In this document: positions 52,169 to 59,775 of the stretch, one piece after another
Numbering within the stretch: position 1 is the first letter of the stretch
How the letters are laid out: each line of letters opens with the position of its first letter
Source: CAYWXV01 sp964462535
GTDB taxonomy: Bacteria > Bacteroidota > Ignavibacteria > OLB7
Length of the DNA: 64,000 nt
Reading direction: 5' to 3'
Assembly: GCA_964462535.1 (NCBI GenBank)
Contig: CAYWXV010000011.1
Coordinates: 1-64,000 of the forward strand
The notes under the pieces: generated by a model
Seen by the model: only the letters and a program-made list of their open reading frames with translations
Told to the model about the DNA's origin: nothing
Database searches by the model: none
Position numbers and translations under genes: made by a program

Positions 52169-53001
52169 CGTTCTTCCCTCCGTACCCAGTCAATGTCGAC
52201 GATGTCCTCGCCCCCGTCGATGCGAATGGTGGCGCCGTTGATCCATGATCCGTAGTCCGACATGAGTGCCACGATAGTTCGGGCCACGTCCTCCGGCCTG
52301 GTCAGCCGTCTCAAGGGATTCCGTTCCAGAGCGTGTGCGATCAGGTGATCGCTCCCCGGAATCTTCTGCAGAGCGGGTGTGTCGGTTACACCGGCTTGCA
52401 GGGCGTTGGCCGTGATGCCGACCGGGCCAAGTTCATACGCCAGCTGTCGACAGTACGATTCCAGTGCCGCTTTCGCCGCCGACACGGCGCCGTACGTTGG
52501 GAGGACCCTTGTGGACCCAGAGCTGGTCATCGCCACGATTGTACCTCCCGACGTCAGGAGTCCACGATGAATAAGATCGCGGGTCCAGTACAGGAGACTG
52601 TTCGCCATCACGTTGAGCGTCATGTCGATCTGCGCCGGTGTCAGCTCGTTCTTTGGATCGTCTGAGTAGATCGGCCGGAGCGCCCCGAATGCAAGCGAGT
52701 GCATGAGCAAGCGGATAGTGGCTCCCGGTGATGCGCTCAGTTCATTCTCCACAGCATCCAACACTTCGGCCCTTCGGTCCGCATCCGCCGCGTTGACGTT
52801 GTAGAAGTGGGCGGCCACCCCCATGCTTGTCAGTTCCTCCTGTAGCGCATTGACGGCGGGCATTGTCGCGCTACGGTCCAGATGGACACCGATAATGTTC
52901 AGGCCGTGTCGAGCACACTCGCGCGCTGCCGCGGCGCCGAACCCGCTGGATACACCGAGAATGAGTACGTGACTATTGTGGGGAAACGAGATCGAGCTCA
53001 C
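52165..53001 (-). CDS. Short-chain dehydrogenase, enoyl-ACP reductase FabL-like
   Basis: The product is 278 residues from GTG 53001, or 297 from ATG 53058. The GTG is preferred: a possible -7 box (53033-53041) lies between the two, and the ATG would be only 2 bases from the divergent gene's start. The Rossmann start HVLILGVSSGFGAAAAREC is clear. The active-site spacing is Y-x6-K (TYGAVSAAKAALESY), as in FabI and FabL rather than the Y-x3-K of classical SDRs. Segments LAYELGPVGITANALQAG, DTPALQKIPGSD and GATIRIDGGEDI are FabL-like. It is expected to reduce enoyl-ACP in fatty-acid synthesis. It is coupled to the NanE-like gene. Confidence 0.78.
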   Translation of the reverse strand: MSSISFPHNSHVLILGVSSGFGAAAARECARHGLNIIGVHLDRSATMPAVNALQEELTSMGVAAHFYNVNAADADRRAEVLDAVENELSASPGATIRLLMHSLAFGALRPIYSDDPKNELTPAQIDMTLNVMANSLLYWTRDLIHRGLLTSGGTIVAMTSSGSTRVLPTYGAVSAAKAALESYCRQLAYELGPVGITANALQAGVTDTPALQKIPGSDHLIAHALERNPLRRLTRPEDVARTIVALMSDYGSWINGATIRIDGGEDIVDIDWVRREER

Positions 53002-53032
53002 TGGGAGAACACTCTGTTGTTGAATTGAGAGG

Positions 53033-53041
53033 GCGATATTA
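53033..53041 (-). promoter_or_regulatory. Possible -7 box for the FabL-like gene
   Basis: On the minus strand, TAATATCGC agrees with TAnnTTTGY at five of seven fixed positions. It is 32 bases before GTG 53001, inside the region shared with the divergent HAD phosphatase gene. Weak on its own. Confidence 0.25.
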
Positions 53042-53060
53042 CAAGTTTCGGAGAACATTC

Positions 53061-53597
53061 ATGTCGACTCCCGCAATCTTCTTCGACCGTGACGGGATCG
53101 TCAATCGACGACTCCCAGACAACTATGTGAAACGGATCGAAGAGTTCGAGTTTCTACCGGACGTCTCCCAGGCGGTTCGCATGGTACACGACAGGGGGTA
53201 TCTGGCGATTGTTGTCACGAATCAACGGGGGATAGGACGGGGTTTGATGACGGAGGAGGATCTTGAAGGGGTCCACGCCTGGATGCAGAACTACCTGCGC
53301 GACAACGGTGGCCATCGATTCGACGCGATCTACCACTGTCCGCATGACACGGTCGATGACTGCGAGTGTCGAAAGCCGCGACCGGGCATGCTTCACACGG
53401 CCGCGGCAGACCTTGGAGTCGACCTGAATCGATCGTGGATCATTGGCGATTCTGAGTCCGACGTCGAGGCGGGGCTGGCCGCCGGGTGCCGTGCCGTTCT
53501 TGTCGCGCCGAAAGGGACCCGATCGAAGGCAACTCACGTTTCGACGTCGTTGCTCGATGGAGTAGAGACGATCCTGAATTGGGAGGAGCGGTACTGA
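53061..53597 (+). CDS. gmhB: D-glycero-D-manno-heptose-1,7-bisphosphate 7-phosphatase-like HAD protein
   Basis: The product is 178 residues from the ATG at 53061. It is a HAD subclass III phosphatase: nucleophile and acid/base aspartates are in FFDRDG (D9, D11), the Thr motif in VVTNQRGIGRG, then CRKPRPGM and the Mg site IGDSESDVEAG. The zinc loop C93-x-H95 ... C101-x-C103 is the GmhB hallmark. GmhB removes the C7 phosphate during ADP-heptose synthesis for LPS core. Some relatives act on histidinol phosphate. Other heptose genes are not in view. Confidence 0.85.
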   Translation: MSTPAIFFDRDGIVNRRLPDNYVKRIEEFEFLPDVSQAVRMVHDRGYLAIVVTNQRGIGRGLMTEEDLEGVHAWMQNYLRDNGGHRFDAIYHCPHDTVDDCECRKPRPGMLHTAAADLGVDLNRSWIIGDSESDVEAGLAAGCRAVLVAPKGTRSKATHVSTSLLDGVETILNWEERY

Positions 53598-53634
53598 TTC
53601 GGGACGTCGCCGGACAATTCAACCTGAGAGCGAG

Positions 53635-53937
53635 ATGTTTCCAACACGGATAGAACAGACGACACCGACGGAACTGACGATCAGCTGGCCCGATGGCGTG
53701 ACGCAACAGGTCTCGCTGGAGACGTTGCGTGACAAATGTCCCTGCGCTGGATGCAAGGGAGAGACGATACTTGGCAAGCACTTCTCTCCGGTAAAGCTCC
53801 CCCAGTTCACACCGGGCATGTACGAGCTGCAGGACATGCAGACGGTCGGGAACTACGCGGTGCAGGTCTTCTGGAAAGACGGGCACACCACCGGCATCTA
53901 CACGTGGGACTATCTGCGGGAACTTGGTGAAGCGTAG
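53635..53937 (+). CDS. DUF971 domain protein
   Basis: The product is 100 residues and consists of one DUF971 (gamma-butyrobetaine hydroxylase N-terminal-like) domain: LTISWPDGVTQQVSLETLRDKCPCAGC, then YAVQVFWKDGHTTGIYTWDYL. The CPCAGC cluster is typical and suggests a metal site. In other bacteria the domain occurs alone next to, or fused with, Mrp/ApbC iron-sulfur carriers, so a link to Fe-S handling is possible. It follows the HAD phosphatase gene by 37 bases. Confidence 0.87.
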   Translation: MFPTRIEQTTPTELTISWPDGVTQQVSLETLRDKCPCAGCKGETILGKHFSPVKLPQFTPGMYELQDMQTVGNYAVQVFWKDGHTTGIYTWDYLRELGEA

Positions 53938-54014
53938 ATAGGCAGACTATCGTCCGGCTGTCAAGCGCAGCCTTCTCAGCATCATCGATTCGCTACATCG
54001 AACCGACCACGACA

Positions 54015-55160
54015 ATGCTCCTGGCCGCTATCTGTTTCTCACCCACGTTGGGAGGACTCGAACTCGCAACATTGCGTCGCGCGTCGGAAATGATCGGGCT
54101 TGGACATAGAGCGGTTGCGATCCTCGCTGCGGGATCGACGGAGCTCGCGGAGCGGGCACGCGATATGGGGCTGGAGGTCGTGACGATCCGGATTCGTCTC
54201 CCGTATCTAGACCTTCTGGCGGGACGCGCTCTTCGGAAGCTCATCAAGCAACGCGATATCGATCTCCTGCTCGTTGCCAGGTCGAAAGACCTTTCGACCG
54301 CTATGCTCGGCGCGACAGACGATACTGCCGTGGTACTCTATCACCAGATGCAGTCCGATGTGGTGAAGATTGACTGGTTCCACAATCCGATCTATCGCCG
54401 TCTGGACGGCGCGATCATTATTACCGAGCGGCAGCGCGCTCAACTTCTGAGAACCACCGGCCTGGTCCCATCCAAAATCCATTTCGCGGCGTACGGCGTC
54501 GACAATCGTCGATTCTCTCCCGACGCTATCACAACGTCCGAGGCCCGACGGTTGTTCGGCATTGCGGATTCGGCGTTTGTCGTTGGGATCGTCGGCGGCT
54601 TTGCGGTCGGGAAGGGGCACCACCACCTGTTGAACGGGTTGCGCATAGCGGCCGAGCGTGATCCACGGCTTTCCGAATCGCTCTGGGGTCTCTTCGTCGG
54701 CGAGCGATCCGGGGATACGGGACCTTACACCACCGAACTCCGCTCGATACGCGACGCGATTCCCTTTGCCGAACGGATCGTCTTCTCTCCCTTCCTCGAC
54801 AATCCCGCAGCTGCATACCGGGCTATGGATGTCTTTGTCCTGGCCTCTCACTCCGAGACCTTCGGAATGGTGGTTCAGGAGGCGATGTCGAGCGGATGCG
54901 CCGTGGTGGCAACGAACGCGGGCGGCGTGCCCGAAATCATCACGTCGGAAACTAATGGGATTCTGGTTCCACCGATGTCACCTGAAGCGATAGCCGAAGC
55001 AATCCTCCGCCTCTGGCACGATCCTCAACTGCGTCAACGTCTGGCAGACGCAGGGCGCAAGACATGTCTCGAACGGTACGACCCGAAGCGGGCCACCGAA
55101 AGGTTCGCCTCGATACTTGGCCAGACGGTGGAGCGCAGACGCTCGGCGAGTGTGGAGTGA
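54015..55160 (+). CDS. GT4 family glycosyltransferase
   Basis: The product is 381 residues with a GT-B fold. The N-terminal domain starts ICFSPTLGGLELATLRRA (the Gly-rich acceptor loop). The C-terminal nucleotide-sugar domain has VGIVGGFAVGKGHHHLLNG and the E-x7-E type motif SHSETFGMVVQEAMSSG, then NAGGVPEIIT. It probably adds a sugar to LPS core, O-antigen or another surface glycan, consistent with the heptose phosphatase gene nearby. Donor and acceptor cannot be read from sequence. The stop overlaps the DUF1990 start (GTGA). Confidence 0.9.
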   Translation: MLLAAICFSPTLGGLELATLRRASEMIGLGHRAVAILAAGSTELAERARDMGLEVVTIRIRLPYLDLLAGRALRKLIKQRDIDLLLVARSKDLSTAMLGATDDTAVVLYHQMQSDVVKIDWFHNPIYRRLDGAIIITERQRAQLLRTTGLVPSKIHFAAYGVDNRRFSPDAITTSEARRLFGIADSAFVVGIVGGFAVGKGHHHLLNGLRIAAERDPRLSESLWGLFVGERSGDTGPYTTELRSIRDAIPFAERIVFSPFLDNPAAAYRAMDVFVLASHSETFGMVVQEAMSSGCAVVATNAGGVPEIITSETNGILVPPMSPEAIAEAILRLWHDPQLRQRLADAGRKTCLERYDPKRATERFASILGQTVERRRSASVE

Positions 55161-55759
55161 CAGAGAACGAGCGACGATCAATCGCGAGACTCGATAATCT
55201 GTCGATCAACTTCGATCTGCCGCCACGCTGGCCGCCGGGAGACGGAGAAGGGTGGACGATCGCAACGGACGAGGCGATGCTCCCCGCAGAGCCACCTGGT
55301 GATCCGGTTGCCGACGGTTCTTTCAATCGCGCTCGCACCCTTCTGCATGGCTATCCCTTTGCCGACCCTGCGATTCTGCGTCCCCTCTTTGACCCATCTA
55401 CTCCCCTCCTGGGCCGGGGGATGCTCCTCTCGCTCCGAGTTCTTGGATGTGTCCGCACGAGTTTCGGTGTTCGTATCGTGCGTGTCATAGATGAGAGGGA
55501 TGGGGACGAATGCCGGTGGGGATGGAGCTATCGGACCCTGAGGGGCCATGTTGAGCAGGGGGAACTGACAGCGATCGTGGTGAAGATGTGCGGGTCGGGT
55601 GAGTGTCGTTTTCGCCTGACGAGAATCGTTCGGCTGGCCCCGACGCGAAATCCCCTTATCTACTTCGGCTCACGATGGTTTGGGCCGAGCATGGCACGCC
55701 GATTCGTGGCCTACGCGATGGAGGTGTTTCCGCGAATGGTGGCGCGTGTTCAGAGATAG
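55157..55759 (+). CDS. DUF1990 family protein (GTG start)
   Basis: The product is 200 residues from GTG 55157, which overlaps the glycosyltransferase stop (GTGA); the frame continues upstream only in antiphase to that gene. The DUF1990 core is visible: FNRARTLLHGYPFADPAILRPLFD, then CRWGWSYRTLRGHVEQGE and a C-terminal GPSMARRFVAYAMEVF. The fold belongs to the START-like/polyketide-cyclase type. Function is unknown. A foldback repeat element begins 11 bases after the stop. Confidence 0.8.
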   Translation: MTENERRSIARLDNLSINFDLPPRWPPGDGEGWTIATDEAMLPAEPPGDPVADGSFNRARTLLHGYPFADPAILRPLFDPSTPLLGRGMLLSLRVLGCVRTSFGVRIVRVIDERDGDECRWGWSYRTLRGHVEQGELTAIVVKMCGSGECRFRLTRIVRLAPTRNPLIYFGSRWFGPSMARRFVAYAMEVFPRMVARVQR

Positions 55760-55769
55760 CATTCCATCA

Positions 55770-55890
55770 GACTGCGGAAGACCTCCCAGATGAGGACGCT
55801 GTTGACATCGTGCAAGGTGTAGGGGCGCGACGAGGAACGCAGCGCAGAGGTCGCGCCCGTTCAACAGCCTCCTGGGAGGTGTCCGCAGTC
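55770..55890. repeat. Foldback copy E of the dispersed intergenic element
   Basis: The left end GACTGCGGAAGACCTCCCAG and the right end CTGGGAGGTGTCCGCAGTC form an extended imperfect inverted repeat. It continues inward into CTGTTGA on the left and TCAACAG on the right. The right part on the minus strand reads GGAGGCTGTTGAACGGGCGC, the family's left arm. The interior differs from the other copies, apart from GCGCGAC stretches. It fills most of the gap after DUF1990. Confidence 0.65.
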
Positions 55891-55925
55891 CTCACCAAGA
55901 CCTCGTCCCGACGACATCTTCATTC

Positions 55926-56834
55926 ATGATGCGACCGATACAGATAACAATTGATGCACACGATGAATCTCCGCCACCGTTCGACTGGCGAGCGTGGTAC
56001 GAATCGGTTGGCGGTCGGGCCATCAACATTCCGGAGGTAGAGGAATTCAAGCGTCGCATTGAGGAGGAGCAGTACCCACGATGCACGGGGCCGGTCGCGG
56101 AGTCGCGCGTTGCGTTTGCGTCGCCTGCGGAGGCATCACGGGCGATCAAGAGCAAGGGAATCGAATTCGGCGCGGATATTATCGGTATCTGTCACATCGA
56201 ACCGAGCGACATTTATGCCGGACGATCGATCGAAGGAACTCACGCGATAGCGGTCGGTGGACGGATGCTGTGGCGCGAGTTCCAGGTGGTTCCCTCCCGT
56301 GCATCGGCAATCGAGTGCATGCGGGTCTATCATGACCTTGGGGAGATCATCATTCGACTTGCGGAGTGGATACGGAGCATCGGGTATCCCTGCACCGTGG
56401 AGCATCCCATCGGTGACAGCAGCCTGCTCCATATTCCTATTGGATTGAAGTCCGGTTTCGGCGAGCTTGGTCGACACGGATCGATCATCCACCCAAAGCT
56501 GGGACCGCTGTTTCGAATGGGGAGTATTGCCTGCTCGATTCCGATGGAGATCGATCATCCAATCGATGCAGGAATTGCCGCGTTCTGCGACACATGTCGC
56601 GCCTGTCGGATCTATTGTCCCGTCGATGCCATTCCGGACGATCGGGATCCCTCTGCAGGACCCGACCACCTGGGGTTCGATCGGTATATCGTCGATACCG
56701 AGAAGTGCTTTCCCTATTTCGCGGCGAACTACTACTGCTCAATCTGTCTTCCGGTCTGCGTCTACAACCACAAGGACTGGGCAAAGGACTTTGACGGCCA
56801 CAATACAGGACTCTGGCCGACGATTGTGGCCTGA
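55926..56834 (+). CDS. QueG-like / reductive dehalogenase-like iron-sulfur protein
   Basis: The product is 302 residues (double ATG, 55926 or 55929). The C-terminal third has a two-cluster 4Fe-4S motif, CDTCRACRIYCPVDAIP and later CFPYFAANYYCSICLPVC, as in epoxyqueuosine reductase and reductive dehalogenases. A central segment, SSLLHIPIGLKSGFGELGRHG, resembles the conserved region around the corrinoid site in that superfamily. There is no Tat signal, so it is cytosolic, unlike respiratory dehalogenases. It is too short and diverged to be called QueG with confidence. The substrate is unknown. Confidence 0.75.
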   Translation: MMRPIQITIDAHDESPPPFDWRAWYESVGGRAINIPEVEEFKRRIEEEQYPRCTGPVAESRVAFASPAEASRAIKSKGIEFGADIIGICHIEPSDIYAGRSIEGTHAIAVGGRMLWREFQVVPSRASAIECMRVYHDLGEIIIRLAEWIRSIGYPCTVEHPIGDSSLLHIPIGLKSGFGELGRHGSIIHPKLGPLFRMGSIACSIPMEIDHPIDAGIAAFCDTCRACRIYCPVDAIPDDRDPSAGPDHLGFDRYIVDTEKCFPYFAANYYCSICLPVCVYNHKDWAKDFDGHNTGLWPTIVA

Positions 56835-56882
56835 TCCCGACTTTGCATCTCAACGACCCCAATAACCCTTCCGACCAACGCC

Positions 56883-59621
56883 ATGTACCGTATCGCTGTT
56901 GCGCTACCGTTTGCCCTGTTCATCTATTGCTCAGTTGTGATTGTCATGGGAAATGGAACGGGCGTGATCGGAAACGGCGAGCCCGGTGCGGAGGTCGAAG
57001 AGGCCCGGGCGCGGGAGGAGTTTGAATGGATGCGGCTACGCGATCCACGCACCGGTGAGATCCCCCGCGCGATTCGACGTGATGAATACCTCTTCGCGCG
57101 GTCTCTTCCAACGCGCCTGGGGAGAGGTCTTCTGAAGGGGAGTGGCGCGCCGGGGTACGAGTGGACGGGGAGAGGGCCGTCGAATATTGGTGGGCGCACA
57201 AGGGCACTCGGTATTGATCTGGACCATTCAAATGTGCTGGTGGCTGGTGGAATAACCGGCGGTATGTGGCGGTCGACCGATCGGGGACTGACCTGGAACA
57301 GAACGACCCTCAAGGGACAAATGCCAAGCGTGACCTGTCTGGTTCAGGATCCGCGAGCGGGACATAGGAATGTGTGGTACCACGGTACTGGTGAAGGACG
57401 CACAAATAGTACGCGCTTCGGCAACGTTGGGCTGCTCGGGGACGGAATCTACAGGTCCATTGACAGCGCCAAGAGCTGGGAGCCACTCCCCTCAACAGTG
57501 ACGAACACCCCACAGGTCCTCGATGGCATTTTCGATATCGTTTGGGACATCGCGATCGATCCGACATCAACGGGGGCCGGGACCATCTACGCGGCCGCGG
57601 CGGGACGGGTGATGCGGAGCACCGACGGAGGCTCCAGCTGGAGTGTGGCAGTCGGTGACGGCACTAATTCTTTGGGTTTCACCGCTGTCACTGTCACATC
57701 GACCGGGATTGTCTATGCCGCCGTTGCAGGGGGTTCACAAAAGGGAATCTGGCGTTCGTCCAACGGAACGGACTGGACGAATATCGCATCTCCGACATGG
57801 CCCGATTCCATGCGTCGCGTTATTCTCGCCGTTGCACCGTCGAGCGAAAATATCCTCTACGTCTTTTCCGAAACCCCGGGTTACGGGACAATTATTACAG
57901 GCTCGTATGGATTTGACGAATACTACAGCTTATGGAAATATCGATATGTGGGTGGCAACGGCACAGGTTCCGGTGGTGAATGGAGCGATCGTTCAGAGAA
58001 TATTCCGATGCTTGGCAATTCATGGAATTACAATGGCCTGAATTCATACGCGATGCTCCTGAAAGTCCACCCACTCGACACAAACATTGTCTATTTGGGG
58101 GGTACGAATCTCTATCGCTCGGACGATGGCTTTGCAAGTGCGGAGAGTGTGGTGTGGAAGGGGGGATACGGAAAGAATGGAAACTGGGGCGACGTCGGTC
58201 AGCTCCATCCTGACCAGCATGTCCTGGTGTTCGATCCAGGCTCCCCATCAACGCTTCTGAGTGGTTCCGACGGCGGGCTGGCAGAAGGTGTCGAGGGACC
58301 GGGTGACTCGGTGTACTGGACGTCGAAGAACAATGGATTTGTCACCACGCAATTCTACACGGTTGCGATCGATCAGGAGACGTTCGGGAGCCCGCTCCTG
58401 CTGGGTGGTCTGCAGGACAACGGGACACCCATCGTCTGGGATGACGATCCCGTCACCCCGTGGGAATTGATTAATGGCGGCGATGGCTCATTCTGTGCGG
58501 TTGCGGATTCCGGGAGAACGATCTATGCCTCGTCCCAGGGTGGAATCGTCCGACGTATTCGGGCTGACGCGCCAGGAAATTACTCGGACTACGCAGTCAT
58601 CACACCGCAGTCGTCGAGCGGCTTTCTCTTCATTGCACCCTTCGTGCTGGACCCATCCGACAGAAAGACAATGTATTTCCCTGCCGGCACTTCTCTCTGG
58701 CGGAACAGCAATCTGGATGACATTTCCTCGGGTAACCCAGGCCGGACGTCAATCAATTGGAGCGTAATTGACCAGACGACGCGACGGACAATCTCCGCAG
58801 TCGGCGTGTCAACGAACAGTCCACAGAGCCGACTGTACTACGGCACTACCGACGGCGCACTCTATCGCGTCGACAACGCGCGAGGAGTACAGCCATCGGC
58901 ACGGGAGGTCACCGGAGCCGCCTTCCCGGTTGGTGGTTACGTGAATTGCGTTGCCGTTGATCCCCACGATGGAGACAACGCACTGGTAGTGTTTACCAAC
59001 TACGGTGTACAGTCGCTCTTTTACACCGAGGATGGTGGGCTCAGCTGGATTCCGGTGGGTGGCAATCTTGAAGAGAATGCCGACGGGAGTGGCCGCGGCC
59101 CCTCGTGTCGTTGGGCCGAAATCGGGTGGCACGATGGGAAGCGATATGTTTTCGTCGGGACGACGGTCGGACTGTTCTCCGCGACCGAGTTGGATGGCCC
59201 GAATACTACGTGGGTTCTGGAGGGGGACGGAACGATCGGCTACGTCCGCGTGGACATGATCACGATGCGCGAGAGTGATGGTGTCGTCGCTGTCGCTACA
59301 TGGGGAAACGGCATGTACACGACGGCACTTCCGACATCGGAGGTCGCCAGAGAGGCGAGTGAACGTGGCACGGTGGCCGCGTATCCCAACCCGACTTCGG
59401 GACGAACCGTTGTTTCGTTCGAACTGGCTTCCGCGGCCTCGACTGACCTTCTGATCTACGACGCTCGTGGAGCGCTGGTCGATCGAACGCCCAGCGCGTA
59501 CCTGGATGCCGGCCGGCACGAAATCGTATTTGACGCCTCAGGCCTGCCGTCAGGAGCCTACTACTACTCCGTGCGTTCCGGGAGGGGGAGATGGAACGGG
59601 AAGATGGTCGTTGGACGCTGA
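56883..59621 (+). CDS. T9SS-secreted BNR/sortilin-like beta-propeller protein
   Basis: The product is 912 residues. The signal peptide is about 1-22. Asp-box (BNR) repeats recur: WRSTDRGLTWNR, YRSIDSAKSWE, MRSTDGGSSWS, WRSSNGTDWTN, FYTEDGGLSW. They indicate a large sialidase/sortilin-like propeller without the usual glycosidase residues in view. The last 80 residues form a type A T9SS sorting domain (AYPNPTSGRTVVSFEL, LLIYDARGALV, LPSGAYYYSVRSG), so the protein is exported through the outer membrane and then attached or released. A candidate -7 box (TTTGC at 56842-56846) is weak. The gene is convergent with the SBBP protein. Confidence 0.88.
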   Translation: MYRIAVALPFALFIYCSVVIVMGNGTGVIGNGEPGAEVEEARAREEFEWMRLRDPRTGEIPRAIRRDEYLFARSLPTRLGRGLLKGSGAPGYEWTGRGPSNIGGRTRALGIDLDHSNVLVAGGITGGMWRSTDRGLTWNRTTLKGQMPSVTCLVQDPRAGHRNVWYHGTGEGRTNSTRFGNVGLLGDGIYRSIDSAKSWEPLPSTVTNTPQVLDGIFDIVWDIAIDPTSTGAGTIYAAAAGRVMRSTDGGSSWSVAVGDGTNSLGFTAVTVTSTGIVYAAVAGGSQKGIWRSSNGTDWTNIASPTWPDSMRRVILAVAPSSENILYVFSETPGYGTIITGSYGFDEYYSLWKYRYVGGNGTGSGGEWSDRSENIPMLGNSWNYNGLNSYAMLLKVHPLDTNIVYLGGTNLYRSDDGFASAESVVWKGGYGKNGNWGDVGQLHPDQHVLVFDPGSPSTLLSGSDGGLAEGVEGPGDSVYWTSKNNGFVTTQFYTVAIDQETFGSPLLLGGLQDNGTPIVWDDDPVTPWELINGGDGSFCAVADSGRTIYASSQGGIVRRIRADAPGNYSDYAVITPQSSSGFLFIAPFVLDPSDRKTMYFPAGTSLWRNSNLDDISSGNPGRTSINWSVIDQTTRRTISAVGVSTNSPQSRLYYGTTDGALYRVDNARGVQPSAREVTGAAFPVGGYVNCVAVDPHDGDNALVVFTNYGVQSLFYTEDGGLSWIPVGGNLEENADGSGRGPSCRWAEIGWHDGKRYVFVGTTVGLFSATELDGPNTTWVLEGDGTIGYVRVDMITMRESDGVVAVATWGNGMYTTALPTSEVAREASERGTVAAYPNPTSGRTVVSFELASAASTDLLIYDARGALVDRTPSAYLDAGRHEIVFDASGLPSGAYYYSVRSGRGRWNGKMVVGR

Positions 59622-59627
59622 GCCCCT

Positions 59628-59775
59628 GGAGAGGCTGTTGAAATACGCGCGATCCGTACGCTTTGCTCGTCATCGCGCACCGGGGCGTACCTCCGGTGCG
59701 CCTGATTCGCTCGTCGCGCCCCGGCACCACGCGTGACGTGAGCAGCCTCATGATCCAAGAATGTTCAGCGGTCTG
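59628..59775 (+). repeat. Dispersed intergenic hairpin element, long copy B
   Basis: It begins GGAGAGGCTGTTGAAATACG 6 bases after the T9SS gene stop, has the right arm GTGAGCAGCCTCATGATCC and ends at the stop of the convergent gene. The central palindrome GGCGTACC/GGTGCGCC (59684-59702) matches that of copy A with one base change that keeps G-U pairing. The element fills the whole convergent gap and may serve as a shared terminator. Confidence 0.8.

Noticed and set aside
55926..56834. Calling the iron-sulfur protein a respiratory reductive dehalogenase
   Set aside because: There is no Tat signal and no membrane-anchor gene beside it, and it is shorter than that family. Only the superfamily-level cluster pattern is clear.
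56883..59621. Calling the BNR protein a sialidase linked to the NanE-like gene
   Set aside because: Asp-boxes are present, but I cannot see the sialidase arginine triad, and the NanE-like gene itself lacks its catalytic lysine. A sialic-acid pathway is not supported.
59628..59775. Copies of the dispersed element as CRISPR repeats or an insertion sequence
   Set aside because: Copies are single, kilobases apart, without spacer arrays and without a transposase gene in the window.
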